From the NCBI GenBank assembly GCA_964465355.1, contig CAYXJZ010000005.1, positions 6,543-70,542 of the forward strand: DNA of 64,000 nt, in the 5' to 3' direction. The position numbers were made by a program, and so were the translations under genes. The notes under the pieces are model-generated. The model saw nothing but the letters and a program-made list of their open reading frames with translations. It was not told the DNA's origin and made no database searches. Positions 7,082 to 17,283 of the stretch are shown here, piece after piece (the stretch's first letter is position 1; each line of letters starts with the position of its first letter). This DNA is from JAABTL01 sp964465355. Its GTDB lineage: Bacteria > Deinococcota > Deinococci > Deinococcales > Trueperaceae.

Positions 7082-8371
7082 TCAGTCGCCGCTGGCGACC
7101 AGGACGGGGTGGTTGAGGGAGTCGGCCGGCACGTAGGCCTCGGCGCCGTGCTCGGAGAGGTCGAGGCCGATGACCTCTTCGCGGGGGCTGACGCGGGCGA
7201 GGCCGATGACCTTGAGCAGGCTGAAGATCAGGAAGCCGGCGGCCAGCGCGGCCAGCGAGTAGGAGAGGGTGCCGAGCAGCTGCACGCCGAAGTTGGCGCC
7301 GCCGAAGATGCCCACCGCCAGCGTGCCCCAGATCCCGACCACGCCGTGCACCGAGACGGCCCCCACCGGGTCGTCCGCCTTGATGCGGTCGAAGAAGAGC
7401 ACCGAGAACACCACAAGGGTGCCGCCGATGGCGCCCACCAGCACCGCCCAGATGCCGGTGATGACGTCAGGACCGGCGGTGATCGACACAAGGCCGGCCA
7501 GCACGCCGTTGACGGTCATGGAGAAGTCGGGCTTCTTGAACAGGGCCCATGACACGAAGATGGCCGCAAGGGCGCCGGCCGCCGCCGACAGGTTGGTGTT
7601 GAGCGCCACGCTGGCGAAGGCCTGGGCGTCGTCGATGCTGCTGAAGGAGAGCACCGAGCCGGGGTTGAAGCCGAACCAGCCGATCCATAGCAGGAAGCCA
7701 CCGAGGGCCACCAGCGCCATGTTGTTGCCCGGCATGGCGACCACGCGGCCGTTGACGTAGCGGCCGAGCCTAGGCCCAAGCGCCAGCACCCCACCCAAGG
7801 CGGCGAAACCACCGACGGCGTGCACCACCGAGGAACCGGCGAAGTCGTAGAAGCCCCGCTCGCTCAGCCAGCCGCCGCCCCAGTGCCAGCTGCCGAGCAG
7901 CGGGTAGACCAGCGCCGTCATGATCAGGGAGAACACCAGGTAGCCGCTGAACTTGGCGCGGCCGCCGATGGCGCCGCCCACGATGGTGGCGGCGGTGGCG
8001 GCGAAGACCATCTGGAAGAAGAAGTCGGCCGCCAGCGGGAAGTTGCCGCTGGACTCGGTGTTGGCGAGGAAGAGGCCACCGCCGTACATCAGCGCGAAGC
8101 CCACCGCCCAGTAGGCCACCCCGGCGATGGCGAAGTCGGCGAAGTTCTTCATCATGATGTTGATCACGTTCTTGGCCCCGTGCAGGCCGGCTTCCAGCAG
8201 GGCGAAGCCCGGCTGCATGAACATGACCAGCAGCGCGCAGACCATGAGGGCGAAGGTGTCGAGCGCGTAGGCGAGATCCATGATGGTCTCGCCCTGGGCG
8301 CTCGCCACGGAGAGGAGCGGGACCAGGGCTAGGACCGCGGTGCGCGACCACGGGACCGCAAGCGAACGCAT
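7082..8371 (-). CDS. amt: Ammonium transporter Amt
   Basis: A 429-residue, eleven-helix channel-type ammonium importer. The start is the ATG at 8371, which has GGAGG 5 bases upstream. A signal peptide (about 1-25, ending SVASAQG) is followed by MQPGFALLEAG, the Amt signature, and the twin pore histidines lie in VHAVGGFAALGG and VHGVVGIWG. It shares a transcript with glnK, which would block it when nitrogen is sufficient. A strong promoter (8422-8450) lies 44-50 bases upstream. Confidence 0.95.
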   Translation of the reverse strand: MRSLAVPWSRTAVLALVPLLSVASAQGETIMDLAYALDTFALMVCALLVMFMQPGFALLEAGLHGAKNVINIMMKNFADFAIAGVAYWAVGFALMYGGGLFLANTESSGNFPLAADFFFQMVFAATAATIVGGAIGGRAKFSGYLVFSLIMTALVYPLLGSWHWGGGWLSERGFYDFAGSSVVHAVGGFAALGGVLALGPRLGRYVNGRVVAMPGNNMALVALGGFLLWIGWFGFNPGSVLSFSSIDDAQAFASVALNTNLSAAAGALAAIFVSWALFKKPDFSMTVNGVLAGLVSITAGPDVITGIWAVLVGAIGGTLVVFSVLFFDRIKADDPVGAVSVHGVVGIWGTLAVGIFGGANFGVQLLGTLSYSLAALAAGFLIFSLLKVIGLARVSPREEVIGLDLSEHGAEAYVPADSLNHPVLVASGD

Positions 8372-8421
8372 GTGAGCCTCCTCGGGGGGCCGACCCATGG
8401 CGGCGGGTCGGCGTGGGCGTC

Positions 8422-8450
8422 AGGCTACGTAAACTCATGCAGGATGTCAA
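8422..8450 (-). promoter_or_regulatory. Promoter of amt-glnK
   Basis: On the minus strand TTGACA (8450-8445) and TAGCCT (8427-8422) are separated by 17 bases, the best sigma-70 match in the window. The sequence TGACATCCTGCA covering the -35 (8449-8438) is repeated at 8523-8512. Confidence 0.75.
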
Positions 8451-8523
8451 GACCGAACGTGCATAGTGATGCAATCACGTGATACGGAGAATCGCCAAAA
8501 TCAGCAAATCGTGCAGGATGTCA
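8438..8523 (-). promoter_or_regulatory. Repeated 12-base motif upstream of amt (possible operator pair)
   Basis: TGACATCCTGCA on the minus strand occurs at 8449-8438, overlapping the -35 box, and again at 8523-8512, exactly 74 bases further upstream. About seven helical turns separate them, which would allow looping by a nitrogen-responsive regulator. The regulator is unknown. The rest of the 291-base gap to the next gene has no other clear feature apart from the hairpin at 8583-8608. Confidence 0.4.
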
Positions 8524-8582
8524 GATCAAGATTGGCCGACTGTGCGCAGAATCAGTGACAGCACGGATACAGGCACAGCGAA

Positions 8583-8608
8583 GCCCCGCCGCAAGTACAC
8601 GGCGGGGC
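8583..8608 (-). terminator. Hairpin terminator after the sugar nucleotidyltransferase gene
   Basis: GCCCCGCCG (8583-8591) and CGGCGGGGC (8600-8608) form a 9-bp GC-rich stem with an 8-base loop, 55 bases beyond the stop codon of the gene ending at 8663. The T-run is poor, so termination is likely but not certain. Confidence 0.5.
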
Positions 8609-8662
8609 CAAGGTCGTGCTTCGCGACTCAGCGCGCGGTCTGGATGGTCGCTGTCGTGATGG

Positions 8663-9727
8663 TCACTGCGCCAGGTTGAGGCGGCTCATGTCACCCACCA
8701 CCAGTTGATGGGTGCTCGGCCTACGCTTGCCACCCTCGATGAGCACGTCCTCGCCGATCAGGCTGGCCTGGATGCGCCCTTCCACATCGCGCAGCACGGT
8801 GCGCGCGCCCACCACGGCGTACTCGATCTCGGCGTTCGACAGCGTGACCTGCTCGCCCAAGGTGGTGAAGGGGCCGACGTAGGCGTCCACCACTTGGCAG
8901 CCTTTGCCGATCAGCGCAGGCCCGAAGATCTTGGACCCGCGCACCGTGGCACCGGCCTCCACCACCACGTCACCCACCAACTCGGAGGACGTCACCTCGC
9001 CGACCACGTCGCGCCGCAAGCGGAGCAGTTCGAGGCGGTTGGCGTCGAGGATGTCCTCGGCCTTGCCGGTGTCCTTCCACCAACCCTGCACCTCCACCGG
9101 CACCACCAGCTGCCCATCCTCGATCATGCGGGCGATGGCGTCGGTGATCTGGTACTCGCCTTTGGCGCCGGGCTGCAGACCCTCGATGGAGGCGTGGATC
9201 CGGGGGTCGAAGACGTAGACGCCCGCCACCGCCAGGTTGGACGGCGGCACCTCGGGCTTCTCCACCAACTGCGTGATGCGCCCGTTCTCGACCACCGCGA
9301 CACCCAGCTGCCTCGGGTCATCGACGCGCACCAGCGCCATCACCGCCTTGACGCCGCGATCCGGCTGGAAGGCGTCTACGAAGGGCCGGATGCCATGCTC
9401 GAAGAGGTTGTCGCCCAGGTACATGACGAAGGGGTCGTCGGCCAAGAAGGCGCGCGACACCTCGACGGCGTGCGCCAGCCCCTTGGGGGGGTTCTGCAGG
9501 ATGAAGGTGTACTTGGCGCCGCGGTCCTCGCTCAAGGACTCCCTGAGATGTTCGATGGTGTCGTGGCTGACGACCACACCGATGTCGGTCACACCTGCGT
9601 CGACCAAGTGGTCGACGGCGTGGTGGATGAGCGCCTTGCCGGCGACCCGGATGGTGGGCTTGGGCCTGAGGCTGGTGATGGGGCGCAGACGCGTGCCCAA
9701 GCCGGCGGCGAGGATGAGTCCTTTCAA
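8663..9727 (-). CDS. Glucose-1-phosphate thymidylyltransferase-like nucleotidyltransferase, long form
   Basis: It transfers a nucleotide to a sugar 1-phosphate, making an activated sugar (probably dTDP-glucose) for cell-surface glycans. The 354-residue protein has the N-terminal nucleotidyltransferase fold with LAAGLGTRLRP (6-16) and the metal-binding YLGDN, plus a C-terminal left-handed beta-helix (about 240-354), as in the long RmlA/StrD type. The start is TTG at 9727, supported by AGGAGG 6 bases upstream; there is no ATG alternative that keeps the N-terminal strand. No other rhamnose genes are nearby. Confidence 0.82.
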   Translation of the reverse strand: MKGLILAAGLGTRLRPITSLRPKPTIRVAGKALIHHAVDHLVDAGVTDIGVVVSHDTIEHLRESLSEDRGAKYTFILQNPPKGLAHAVEVSRAFLADDPFVMYLGDNLFEHGIRPFVDAFQPDRGVKAVMALVRVDDPRQLGVAVVENGRITQLVEKPEVPPSNLAVAGVYVFDPRIHASIEGLQPGAKGEYQITDAIARMIEDGQLVVPVEVQGWWKDTGKAEDILDANRLELLRLRRDVVGEVTSSELVGDVVVEAGATVRGSKIFGPALIGKGCQVVDAYVGPFTTLGEQVTLSNAEIEYAVVGARTVLRDVEGRIQASLIGEDVLIEGGKRRPSTHQLVVGDMSRLNLAQ

Positions 9728-9794
9728 GACGGCCTCCTGACCACGACGCTACCGCGACGATGGCCAGGAGCGCTGCGGCAGACGTCTCAGGCGT

Positions 9795-10013
9795 TCAGCG
9801 TTGACGCCCGCTCACCAGCATGAAGATGCCGACGAGGATGCTACCGCCCGCCACCCATGGCAGCCAGGGCAGGTTGCGCTCGCGCTGCACCTCGACCTCC
9901 AGGATGCCGAGGTCCACCCCTGCACGTTCGTTGAACACGCCCGTGAGCTGTAGGATCAAGGCCACGGCCCCAGCGATGATGAGGATCAGCCCCAACGTTG
10001 CCATCGGTCTCAT
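9795..10013 (-). CDS. Small two-helix membrane protein
   Basis: The 72-residue protein has two hydrophobic helices (about 4-24 and 50-67) separated by a short polar loop, in the manner of DUF3185-like small membrane proteins. The ATG is preceded by AAGGAGG with good spacing. Function unknown; it stands alone between two divergent neighbours. Confidence 0.6.
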   Translation of the reverse strand: MRPMATLGLILIIAGAVALILQLTGVFNERAGVDLGILEVEVQRERNLPWLPWVAGGSILVGIFMLVSGRQR

Positions 10014-10188
10014 GTCTACCTCCTTCTTTCGTGACTAACAGCATATGCCGGTTGCATGAGTGCTGCTGGACTCGCTGACCGGGGATCCGTCGCGACCGAT
10101 GAGATGGCGTACCCGAACCGTCTTCCACGGTACGGTGGCGACACTCGAGATGGAGCATCCGGTTCGAGACGTCTAGGAGGTCCTCCAC

Positions 10189-11184
10189 GTGCGCACAGCA
10201 GTCGCCACCCGCTGCGTCCTGTCCCTCTCCCTGGCTGTCATGCTGGCTGCATGCGGCTCGGCGCCCGGCACCCAAGGCCCGGGCGCGCTCACCGAGTTGG
10301 TCGGCAGCGAGGCGCACGGCATCGTGACCTTGGCCTGGGTGCACGACGGCGCCCTGACCTCCGGTTACCGGGTGATCCGCCGTGACGTGCCGGCCTCCGG
10401 CGCACAGACGCAGGTGGAACTCGGCGCCGATGCCAGGTCCTTCAGCGACCACGATGCCGAGGTCGGCCAGAGCTACAGCTACACCGTCGTGCCATTGGGC
10501 GCAGGCGGTCAAGCGCCTTCGGGGACGGCGCGCTCCGTCACCGTCACGGTGCAGCCTGGCCTGACGATGGTGGCCGGCCACTACGTCTGGACGGGCGGAG
10601 GCCAAGCAAGCGCCGCCTTCGGCTTCTTCTTCTACTTCCCCAGGAGCGACTGGCCCGTTGCCAGCGCCCCATACACGCTCTCCGGCCCGCCGGGTTGGAA
10701 CGACGACCAGCCATGGACGGGCACCTTCCAGCGCGACCACTTCCAAGGCGGCTTCACCTGGTTCGCCGTCGCCAGCGGTCCGGCGGTCCCAGGGAGCTAT
10801 CAGCTGGAGGTGGAGCTGGTGGACGGCCTGCTCGTCGCATCCTCGGAGCTGGCGGAGGCCGACGATGTGCCGCGCCTCGAGGGTCTGAGCCTGCTCTCCT
10901 CCTCTGCCACGACGGTCGCGGTGGCTTGGGACGCCTACCCAGGGGCGCAGAGCTACGTGGTGACGCTGTTCGCCGGCACCCCTGGCACGGCCACGACCGT
11001 GCTGTCGCGGCGGGTGAGCGGGACCAGCGCCACGTTGGACGACCTGGGCCTGGCGCCGGGTGCGTACTTCGTGGCCGTGAGCAGCTACGCCTTCGACGGC
11101 CTGCAGCCCGGTCGCAGCCTGCCACCCCAGCGCTTCGACGTGGCGGAGGCGGCCACCGAGGTGTTCGAGATGCTCGCGGACTGA
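10189..11184 (+). CDS. Lipoprotein with fibronectin type III-like repeats
   Basis: The start is GTG at 10189, with AGGAGG 8 bases upstream. A lipobox (MLAAC, Cys22) makes this an outer-surface lipoprotein. Residues about 35-120 (VTLAWVHDGALTSGYRVIRRD) and about 225-325 (SATTVAVAWDAYPGAQSYVV) look like fibronectin type III domains, with an unassigned domain between them containing a Trp-rich region (WNDDQPWTGTF). Role unknown, probably surface binding. Confidence 0.75.
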   Translation: MRTAVATRCVLSLSLAVMLAACGSAPGTQGPGALTELVGSEAHGIVTLAWVHDGALTSGYRVIRRDVPASGAQTQVELGADARSFSDHDAEVGQSYSYTVVPLGAGGQAPSGTARSVTVTVQPGLTMVAGHYVWTGGGQASAAFGFFFYFPRSDWPVASAPYTLSGPPGWNDDQPWTGTFQRDHFQGGFTWFAVASGPAVPGSYQLEVELVDGLLVASSELAEADDVPRLEGLSLLSSSATTVAVAWDAYPGAQSYVVTLFAGTPGTATTVLSRRVSGTSATLDDLGLAPGAYFVAVSSYAFDGLQPGRSLPPQRFDVAEAATEVFEMLAD

Positions 11185-11229
11185 GGCCAGGCTGGGCTGA
11201 GCGCATCGGAGCCGGATAGGATGCGCCCC

Positions 11230-11574
11230 ATGCCCCGCAGCAGCGAGATCCGCGTGACCGTGACAACGGACGACGATGGCGTCCAAGAGTTGGCCTGGCA
11301 GGCCGACGATGCCCCCGACCCTGGTAGGCAGTCGGCCGAGGCGATGATCCTGGCCCTTTGGGACGGCGAACGGCGCAACGCCATGCGCATCGACCTGTGG
11401 ACGCCGAAGCTCACCGTCGACGACATGAACGACTTCGTGTACCAGACGTTGCTGTCCCTGGCGGACACCTACCGCGCCGCCACCCTCAACGAGGACCTGA
11501 TGGTGGAGATCAAGAGCTTCGCTCGCCACTTCGCCGAGCGAGCGGCCAAGCAGGAGCGTCGGCACGGCAACTGA
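11230..11574 (+). CDS. gldC: GldC-like protein
   Basis: The 114-residue protein matches the gliding motility protein GldC family along its length: SSEIRVTVTTDDDGVQELAW, MILALWDGERRNAMRIDLWT and a C-terminal FVYQTLLSLADTYRAAT. The start is the ATG at 11230 rather than 11221, because TAGGAT (11217-11222) lies 7 bases before it and would overlap the other. GldC is a lipoprotein-independent cytoplasmic protein of uncertain role, and homologues occur in non-gliding bacteria, so gliding is not implied. It converges on aguB. Confidence 0.75.
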   Translation: MPRSSEIRVTVTTDDDGVQELAWQADDAPDPGRQSAEAMILALWDGERRNAMRIDLWTPKLTVDDMNDFVYQTLLSLADTYRAATLNEDLMVEIKSFARHFAERAAKQERRHGN

Positions 11575-11586
11575 GCCGCCGGCTGC

Positions 11587-12497
<911 letters not shown>

Positions 12498-12501
<4 letters not shown>

Positions 12502-13592
12502 GCCTTCACCTCCGAGGATGCTTCGGTCGCCGCCCACTCTTCAGGGGCCACCTCTCCAGCCGGCTGCTGCTGTGTGACGCAGTGCCATGCACCGCCCCCG
12601 GTGATCAGGGCGGCCGCAGGCACGCCGATGACCTGGCGTCCGGGGAACAGCGGCCGCAGGACGGCCAGGGCGCCTTCGTCGTGCTCGTCGCCGTAGACGG
12701 GCACCAGCACGGCGCCGTTGGCCACGTACCAGTTGGCGTAAGAGGCGGCTAGGCGGCGACCGTCCAGCTCCATGCGCGCCCGCGGCAGCGGCAGCTCGAC
12801 GACCTGGTACGGCCGACCGTCCGGGGCCCGGAGGGCTTGCAGCAGGCGCAGGTTCTCCTGCATGGGCCGGAAGTTGGCGTCGCCCCGGTCGTCGGTCACC
12901 GAGCAGACGATGGTGCGGTCACCGGCGAAGCGCACGATGGTGTCGACGTGGCCGTCTGTGTGGTCGCCCTCAAGGCCCTCGTCCAGCCACACCACCCGGC
13001 TCACGCCGAGGCCGGCAGCCAGCAGCGCCTCGTAGTCGGCCTCGCTCAGCTCGGGGTTGCGGGTGGGGGTGAGCAGGCAGGAGCGGGTGGTGATGAGGGT
13101 GCCCTCGCCGTTGACCTCGATGGCGCCGCCTTCGAGCACCTGCGGGAAGGAGAAGCAGCGCATGCCCAGATGGGCAGCCACCTTGGCGGCCGCCAGGTCG
13201 TCGCTGGCCCATTCGTACTTGCCGCCCCAGGCGTTGAAGCGCCAGTCAGTGGCGGCCACCTTGCCGGTCAGGTCCCGCAGGAAGGTGGGGCCGTTGTCGC
13301 GGAACCAGGCGTCATCGAGATCGACGGTGTGGAAGCGCACCCGCCCGGCTGCCGTTCGCAGCCGCTGCCGCGCGTCGGCCTCGGCCTCCGGGCTGCTGAC
13401 GTTGACCACCACAGGCTCGAAGCCGGCCAGGGTGCTCACCATGTTGGCGAACTCGCGGCGCACGGCCTCCAGCTGCCCCTCCCACAGCAGGTCGTCGGCG
13501 GGCCAGCTGGTCCAGGTGGCGAGGTGGGGCTCCCACTCGGCGGGCATGCGGAAGCCCAGGTCGGCGGGGGTGGGGCTGGGGATGGGCGCCAT
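12498..13592 (-). CDS. aguA: Agmatine deiminase
   Basis: It converts agmatine to N-carbamoylputrescine. The 364-residue protein has the guanidine-modifying fold, with MPAEWEPHLATWTSWP at the N-terminus, a DGHVDTIVRF loop with catalytic His and Asp, and the C-terminal nucleophile Cys in GGGAWHCVTQQQ. TGGAGA precedes the ATG. It is the first gene of aguA-aguB and is divergent from speA, 116 bases apart, so the three pathway genes probably share control. Confidence 0.94.
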
Positions 13593-13708
13593 GGGACGGT
13601 CTCCAAGGGGTTCGGGGCGCTCGGCCCCGGAGCATCACAGGGTAGCACCGCCCTGCTCTGATATGGTGTTGCGCTGTCGCGCATCAGCGCGTCCCAGGAG
13701 GTCTCGCC

Positions 13709-15634
13709 TTGGTCCACACCACCCCCGAGGTGCCATTCAAGGTCGGGGATGCCGAAGAGATCTACGGCGTCCCGTCGTGGTCGAGTGGCTACTTCAAGGT
13801 CGGCGCCGACGGCGAGATGCACGTCACCATGCGCGGAGTCGAAGGGCAGAGCGTCTCCATCCCGGCCATCATCGAGGCGCTCAAGGAAGAGGGCCGCACC
13901 CTGCCGCTGATCCTGCGTTTCCCGCAGATCATCGAGGACCGGCTCGACCGCATCAACCTGTCCTTCCAGGCCTCCATGCGCGAGGCGGGCTACCAGGCTC
14001 ACTACCAGGGGGTCTACCCCATCAAGGTGAGCCAGCGCCGTGTGGTGGTGGAGACCATCGCCGAGTACGGCGCGCGCTTCGTCACCGGCCTCGAGGCTGG
14101 CAGCAAGGCCGAGTTGGCCCTCATCCTGGTGCAGGACACCCATCCGGACGCACTGATCTGCTGCAACGGCTTCAAGGACGACGACTTCATCCGTCTCGCC
14201 CTCTGGGGCCGCAAGCTGGGCAAGAACGTCTGCATCACACTGGAGAAGCCGAGCGAGCTGGAGCGCGTGCTGCGCGTGAGCCAGGAGACGGGTGTGGAGC
14301 CCATGGTGGGCATCCGCTTCAAGCTGCACGCCAAGGGCGCAGGCCAATGGGAGGCTTCGGGCGGCGACGACGCCAAGTTCGGCCTCACCGCCACCGAGCT
14401 CATCCACGCGGTACGCCGACTGGAGAGCCTCGGCAAGCTCGACGCCCTGCAGATGATCCACTGCCATGTCGGCAGCCAGCTCACCGACATCCGCAAGATC
14501 AAGATCGCGGTGCGCGAGGCCACCCAGGTCTACGTCGACGTGGTCAAGATGGGCGCTCGTGTGCGCTACCTGAACGTGGGCGGCGGCCTAGGTGTGGACT
14601 ACGACGGTTCCAAGACCGCCTTCTACACCTCGGCCAACTACGGCATCAGCGAGTATGCCGACACGGTGGTCTACACCATCAAGGAGACCTGCGACGACGG
14701 CGAGGTGCCGCACCCGGTGGTGGTCACCGAGTCGGGCAGGGCGCTCACCGCCCACCACGCCATGATCGTGCTGCCGGTCATCGACGCCATCGGCCCCACC
14801 CGCGCCACCTACGAGCTGCCCCCCTTGACGGGCGAGGTGCACGCCGTGGTGACCGACATGGAGGAGCTGGCGCGCGACGTCAACCTGCGCAACTACCGCG
14901 AGGTCTACAACGAGGCCGTGTCGAACAAGGACACCATGCACAGCCTCTTCGACCTCGGCTACGTCAACCTGCTCGAGCGTGCCCACGTCGAGCAGCTCTA
15001 CCACCGCACCCTGCTGCGCATCGCCAAGATCGTCGAGCAGATCGACTACGTGCCAGAGGAGCTGGAGGCCCTGCCCAAGCGGCTGGCCGACCAGTACGTG
15101 GTCAACTTCAGCCTCTTCCAGGGCATGCCCGACCATTGGGCCATCCAGACGCTGTTCCCCATCGTGCCGCTGCACCGCCTCAACGAGGTGCCCACCCGTG
15201 AGGCCACGCTGGTGGACATCAGCTGCGACTCGGACGGCAAGATCCAGAAGTTCATCGACCTGCGCGACGTCAAGTCCACCCTGCCGGTGCACGACCTCGT
15301 GCCTGGGCGGCCGTACTACCTCGGCGCCTTCCTCACCGGCGCCTACCAGGACGTGCTGGCCAACACCCACAACCTCTTCGGTCGCATGAACGAGGCGCAC
15401 ATCCGCCTGACCGACGACGGCGGCTGGGAGCTGGAGCGCTTCGTCAACGGGCAGAAGGCGCGGCGTGTCATCGAGAACATGGGCTACGAGACCGCCGAGC
15501 TGCACGGCTGGCTGCAGGACGAGATCCGTGAGGCGGAGCGCTCCGGCACCGTGCTCAGCGACGAGGAGAAGCGCGAGGTCACCGAGCTCTACGACGCTGA
15601 GCTGGTGGGGTACACCTACTTGGAGCAGGTCTAG
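13709..15634 (+). CDS. speA: Biosynthetic arginine decarboxylase
   Basis: It decarboxylates arginine to agmatine using pyridoxal phosphate. The 641-residue length and alanine-racemase-type barrel are those of the SpeA family; the Schiff-base lysine is K106 in YPIKVSQ. The C-terminal half has the extra helical and beta domains of this family (YHRTLLRIAKIV, then FPIVPLHRL). The start is TTG at 13709, with AGGAGG 7 bases upstream. Its TAG stop overlaps the stop codon of the convergent metallo-hydrolase gene by 3 bases. Confidence 0.95.
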   Translation: MVHTTPEVPFKVGDAEEIYGVPSWSSGYFKVGADGEMHVTMRGVEGQSVSIPAIIEALKEEGRTLPLILRFPQIIEDRLDRINLSFQASMREAGYQAHYQGVYPIKVSQRRVVVETIAEYGARFVTGLEAGSKAELALILVQDTHPDALICCNGFKDDDFIRLALWGRKLGKNVCITLEKPSELERVLRVSQETGVEPMVGIRFKLHAKGAGQWEASGGDDAKFGLTATELIHAVRRLESLGKLDALQMIHCHVGSQLTDIRKIKIAVREATQVYVDVVKMGARVRYLNVGGGLGVDYDGSKTAFYTSANYGISEYADTVVYTIKETCDDGEVPHPVVVTESGRALTAHHAMIVLPVIDAIGPTRATYELPPLTGEVHAVVTDMEELARDVNLRNYREVYNEAVSNKDTMHSLFDLGYVNLLERAHVEQLYHRTLLRIAKIVEQIDYVPEELEALPKRLADQYVVNFSLFQGMPDHWAIQTLFPIVPLHRLNEVPTREATLVDISCDSDGKIQKFIDLRDVKSTLPVHDLVPGRPYYLGAFLTGAYQDVLANTHNLFGRMNEAHIRLTDDGGWELERFVNGQKARRVIENMGYETAELHGWLQDEIREAERSGTVLSDEEKREVTELYDAELVGYTYLEQV

Positions 15635-16386
15635 AGGACGAAGCGGTCCCCGTCAGCCCCCACCGTCAGCTCGGGGAACACCTTGCGCGCCGCCCGCAGA
15701 TCCTGCGAGCACTCGTCGAAGACGGGCGGAAGGTGCACCAGCACCAGCCTGCCGACGCCGGCCTCGCTGGCCACCTTGGCGGCCTCCTCGGCCGATGCGT
15801 GCATGGCGGAGCTGCCGCTGGCTTCGTGCAGCAGCAGGTCGGCGCCGCCAGCCATCCTGGTGATGGCCGGGGTGTAGGCGGTGTCGCCGGAGAAGGCCAC
15901 CACCGTGCCTGAGGCGCAGGTCACCCGCAGGCCGACGGCGGGCACCGAGTGGATGCCTGGCGTGGCGGTGATGCGCCAGTCCACACAGTCGAAGACCAGC
16001 GCGTCCTCCTCGTAGGCCACGAGGTGGGTGCGGATGCCTGGGTAGTCGGGCCAGTCGGCGGTGTGGAAGACATCGTGCAGACGCTGGGCCTGGTCGATGG
16101 CGGGCTCGATGCCGTAGACCGGCAGCGGATCGCGCCGCCCTGCCATCCACAGGCGCTCCATGAGCAGCGGCAGGCCTCCGACATGGTCGGCGTGCTCGTG
16201 CGTGACGATCAGCTTGCGGATGCGCAAGGGGTCCATGCCCTGGGCAAGCAGGCGCTGCACCACGTCGCCGCCGCAGTCCACCAGCACGATGCCCTCGCTG
16301 CCGTCCAAGGCCAGCATGGTGGTGGTCCGACGGCCGTCGCTGTAGGCGGCACCCGAACCAAGCACGTGCAGGACGCTAGTGGGCAC
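15631..16386 (-). CDS. Metallo-beta-lactamase fold hydrolase
   Basis: The 251-residue protein has the binuclear zinc motif HEHADH (63-68) after a HVLGSGAAYSD opening, resembling the RNase Z / arylsulfatase-like branch of the superfamily. Further ligands are likely in AFSGDTAY and LVHLPP. The start is GTG at 16386, with GGGAG upstream. It may act on a phosphodiester or ester, but the substrate is not readable. It overlaps the convergent speA gene at the stop codons, so no terminator separates them. Confidence 0.8.
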   Translation of the reverse strand: MPTSVLHVLGSGAAYSDGRRTTTMLALDGSEGIVLVDCGGDVVQRLLAQGMDPLRIRKLIVTHEHADHVGGLPLLMERLWMAGRRDPLPVYGIEPAIDQAQRLHDVFHTADWPDYPGIRTHLVAYEEDALVFDCVDWRITATPGIHSVPAVGLRVTCASGTVVAFSGDTAYTPAITRMAGGADLLLHEASGSSAMHASAEEAAKVASEAGVGRLVLVHLPPVFDECSQDLRAARKVFPELTVGADGDRFVL

Positions 16387-16499
16387 GCTCTGGCTCCCAG
16401 GAGGATCGCATCGGTCCCGATGATACGAACCGCCGCCGCCCACGAACCCGCAAGCCTCACACCGCGCCGGGGCGAGCCTTCTTCGGTGGGCGCGAGGCC

Positions 16500-17174
16500 T
16501 CAGGCAGCGCGGGGTCGCCTCGCCAGCGCGGCATCCCGTGCCCTGGCGTAGCGCAGGTCGAGTCCGCGACAGAGCCTCAGGCTGGCCTGCATCAGCGGCC
16601 CCATGGTCAAGGAGAAGACCACCGTGCCCCAGCCGATGGTGCCGCCAAGCAGCCAGCCGATCGCCAGCACGAGCACCTCGGTCGCCATCCGCACCCTGGC
16701 GACCGGCGCCTTGGTCAGCTTGGCCAAGCCGATGTAGAAGCCGTCCCGCGGGCCGGCGCCGAGGCCGGCAGTGATGTACAGGCCCGTGGCCAAGCCGTTG
16801 ATGGCCAAGCCGACGGCGAAGATGGCCAACTTCTGCCACAAGGCATCGGGCGTCTGCATGTAGCTCTGCGCCAGCCACAGGTCCACCCAGGGACCGACGA
16901 GGGCCATGTTGAACACCGTGGCGATGCCCGGCCGCACCTTGGCCACCACCATCGAGATCAGCAGCACCGCAAGGCCGACGCCCACCATGACCTGGCCGAT
17001 GGTGAAGGGCAGGTGCAGCGCCAGCCCTTGATGGAAGGCATCCCACGGCCCCACGCCGATGCCGGCCGTCAGGACGCAGGCGATGCCGAGACCGAAGGCC
17101 ATCAGCCCCACGTTCAGATGCAGCAGCCGAAGCAGGAGCAGGCGGTAGGAGGCGGGGCGGGTGAGGATCGGCAC
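16500..17174 (-). CDS. YczE/YitT-type integral membrane protein
   Basis: The 224-residue protein has about five hydrophobic helices with repeated G-x-GPWD/GPRD loops (GIGVGPWDAFHQG and GLGAGPRDGFYIG), typical of the YczE/YyaS family. The GTG start at 17174 has TAGGCT 7 bases upstream, so it is probably leaderless. Function of the family is poorly known; some members affect peptide production in Bacillus. Confidence 0.75.
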   Translation of the reverse strand: MPILTRPASYRLLLLRLLHLNVGLMAFGLGIACVLTAGIGVGPWDAFHQGLALHLPFTIGQVMVGVGLAVLLISMVVAKVRPGIATVFNMALVGPWVDLWLAQSYMQTPDALWQKLAIFAVGLAINGLATGLYITAGLGAGPRDGFYIGLAKLTKAPVARVRMATEVLVLAIGWLLGGTIGWGTVVFSLTMGPLMQASLRLCRGLDLRYARARDAALARRPRAA

Positions 17175-17283
17175 GGTAGCGAGCCTACCTTTCCCATGGT
17201 CGGCATGGGCTCGGTGGTGCTGCAGGCGATGAACCATCGTCAGCGACCGCCGCGATGACGGCCCTGTCGTACCCTTGCCGGGT
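17175..17283. promoter_or_regulatory. Divergent leaderless promoters
   Basis: On the minus strand TAGGCT (17187-17182) lies 7 bases before the GTG at 17174; on the plus strand TACCCT (17270-17275) lies 8 bases before the ATG at 17284. Neither gene has a ribosome binding site. Confidence 0.55.

Noticed and set aside
8479..8679. Small ORF in the amt upstream region
   Set aside because: It crosses a terminator-like hairpin and overlaps the 3' end of the neighbouring gene; no ribosome binding site or recognisable domain.
12837..13661. Long open frame antisense to agmatine deiminase
   Set aside because: A high-GC third-position shadow with Gly/His/Ala/Val-rich composition and no domain; the same applies to the other long antisense frames, for example over coxA and degV.
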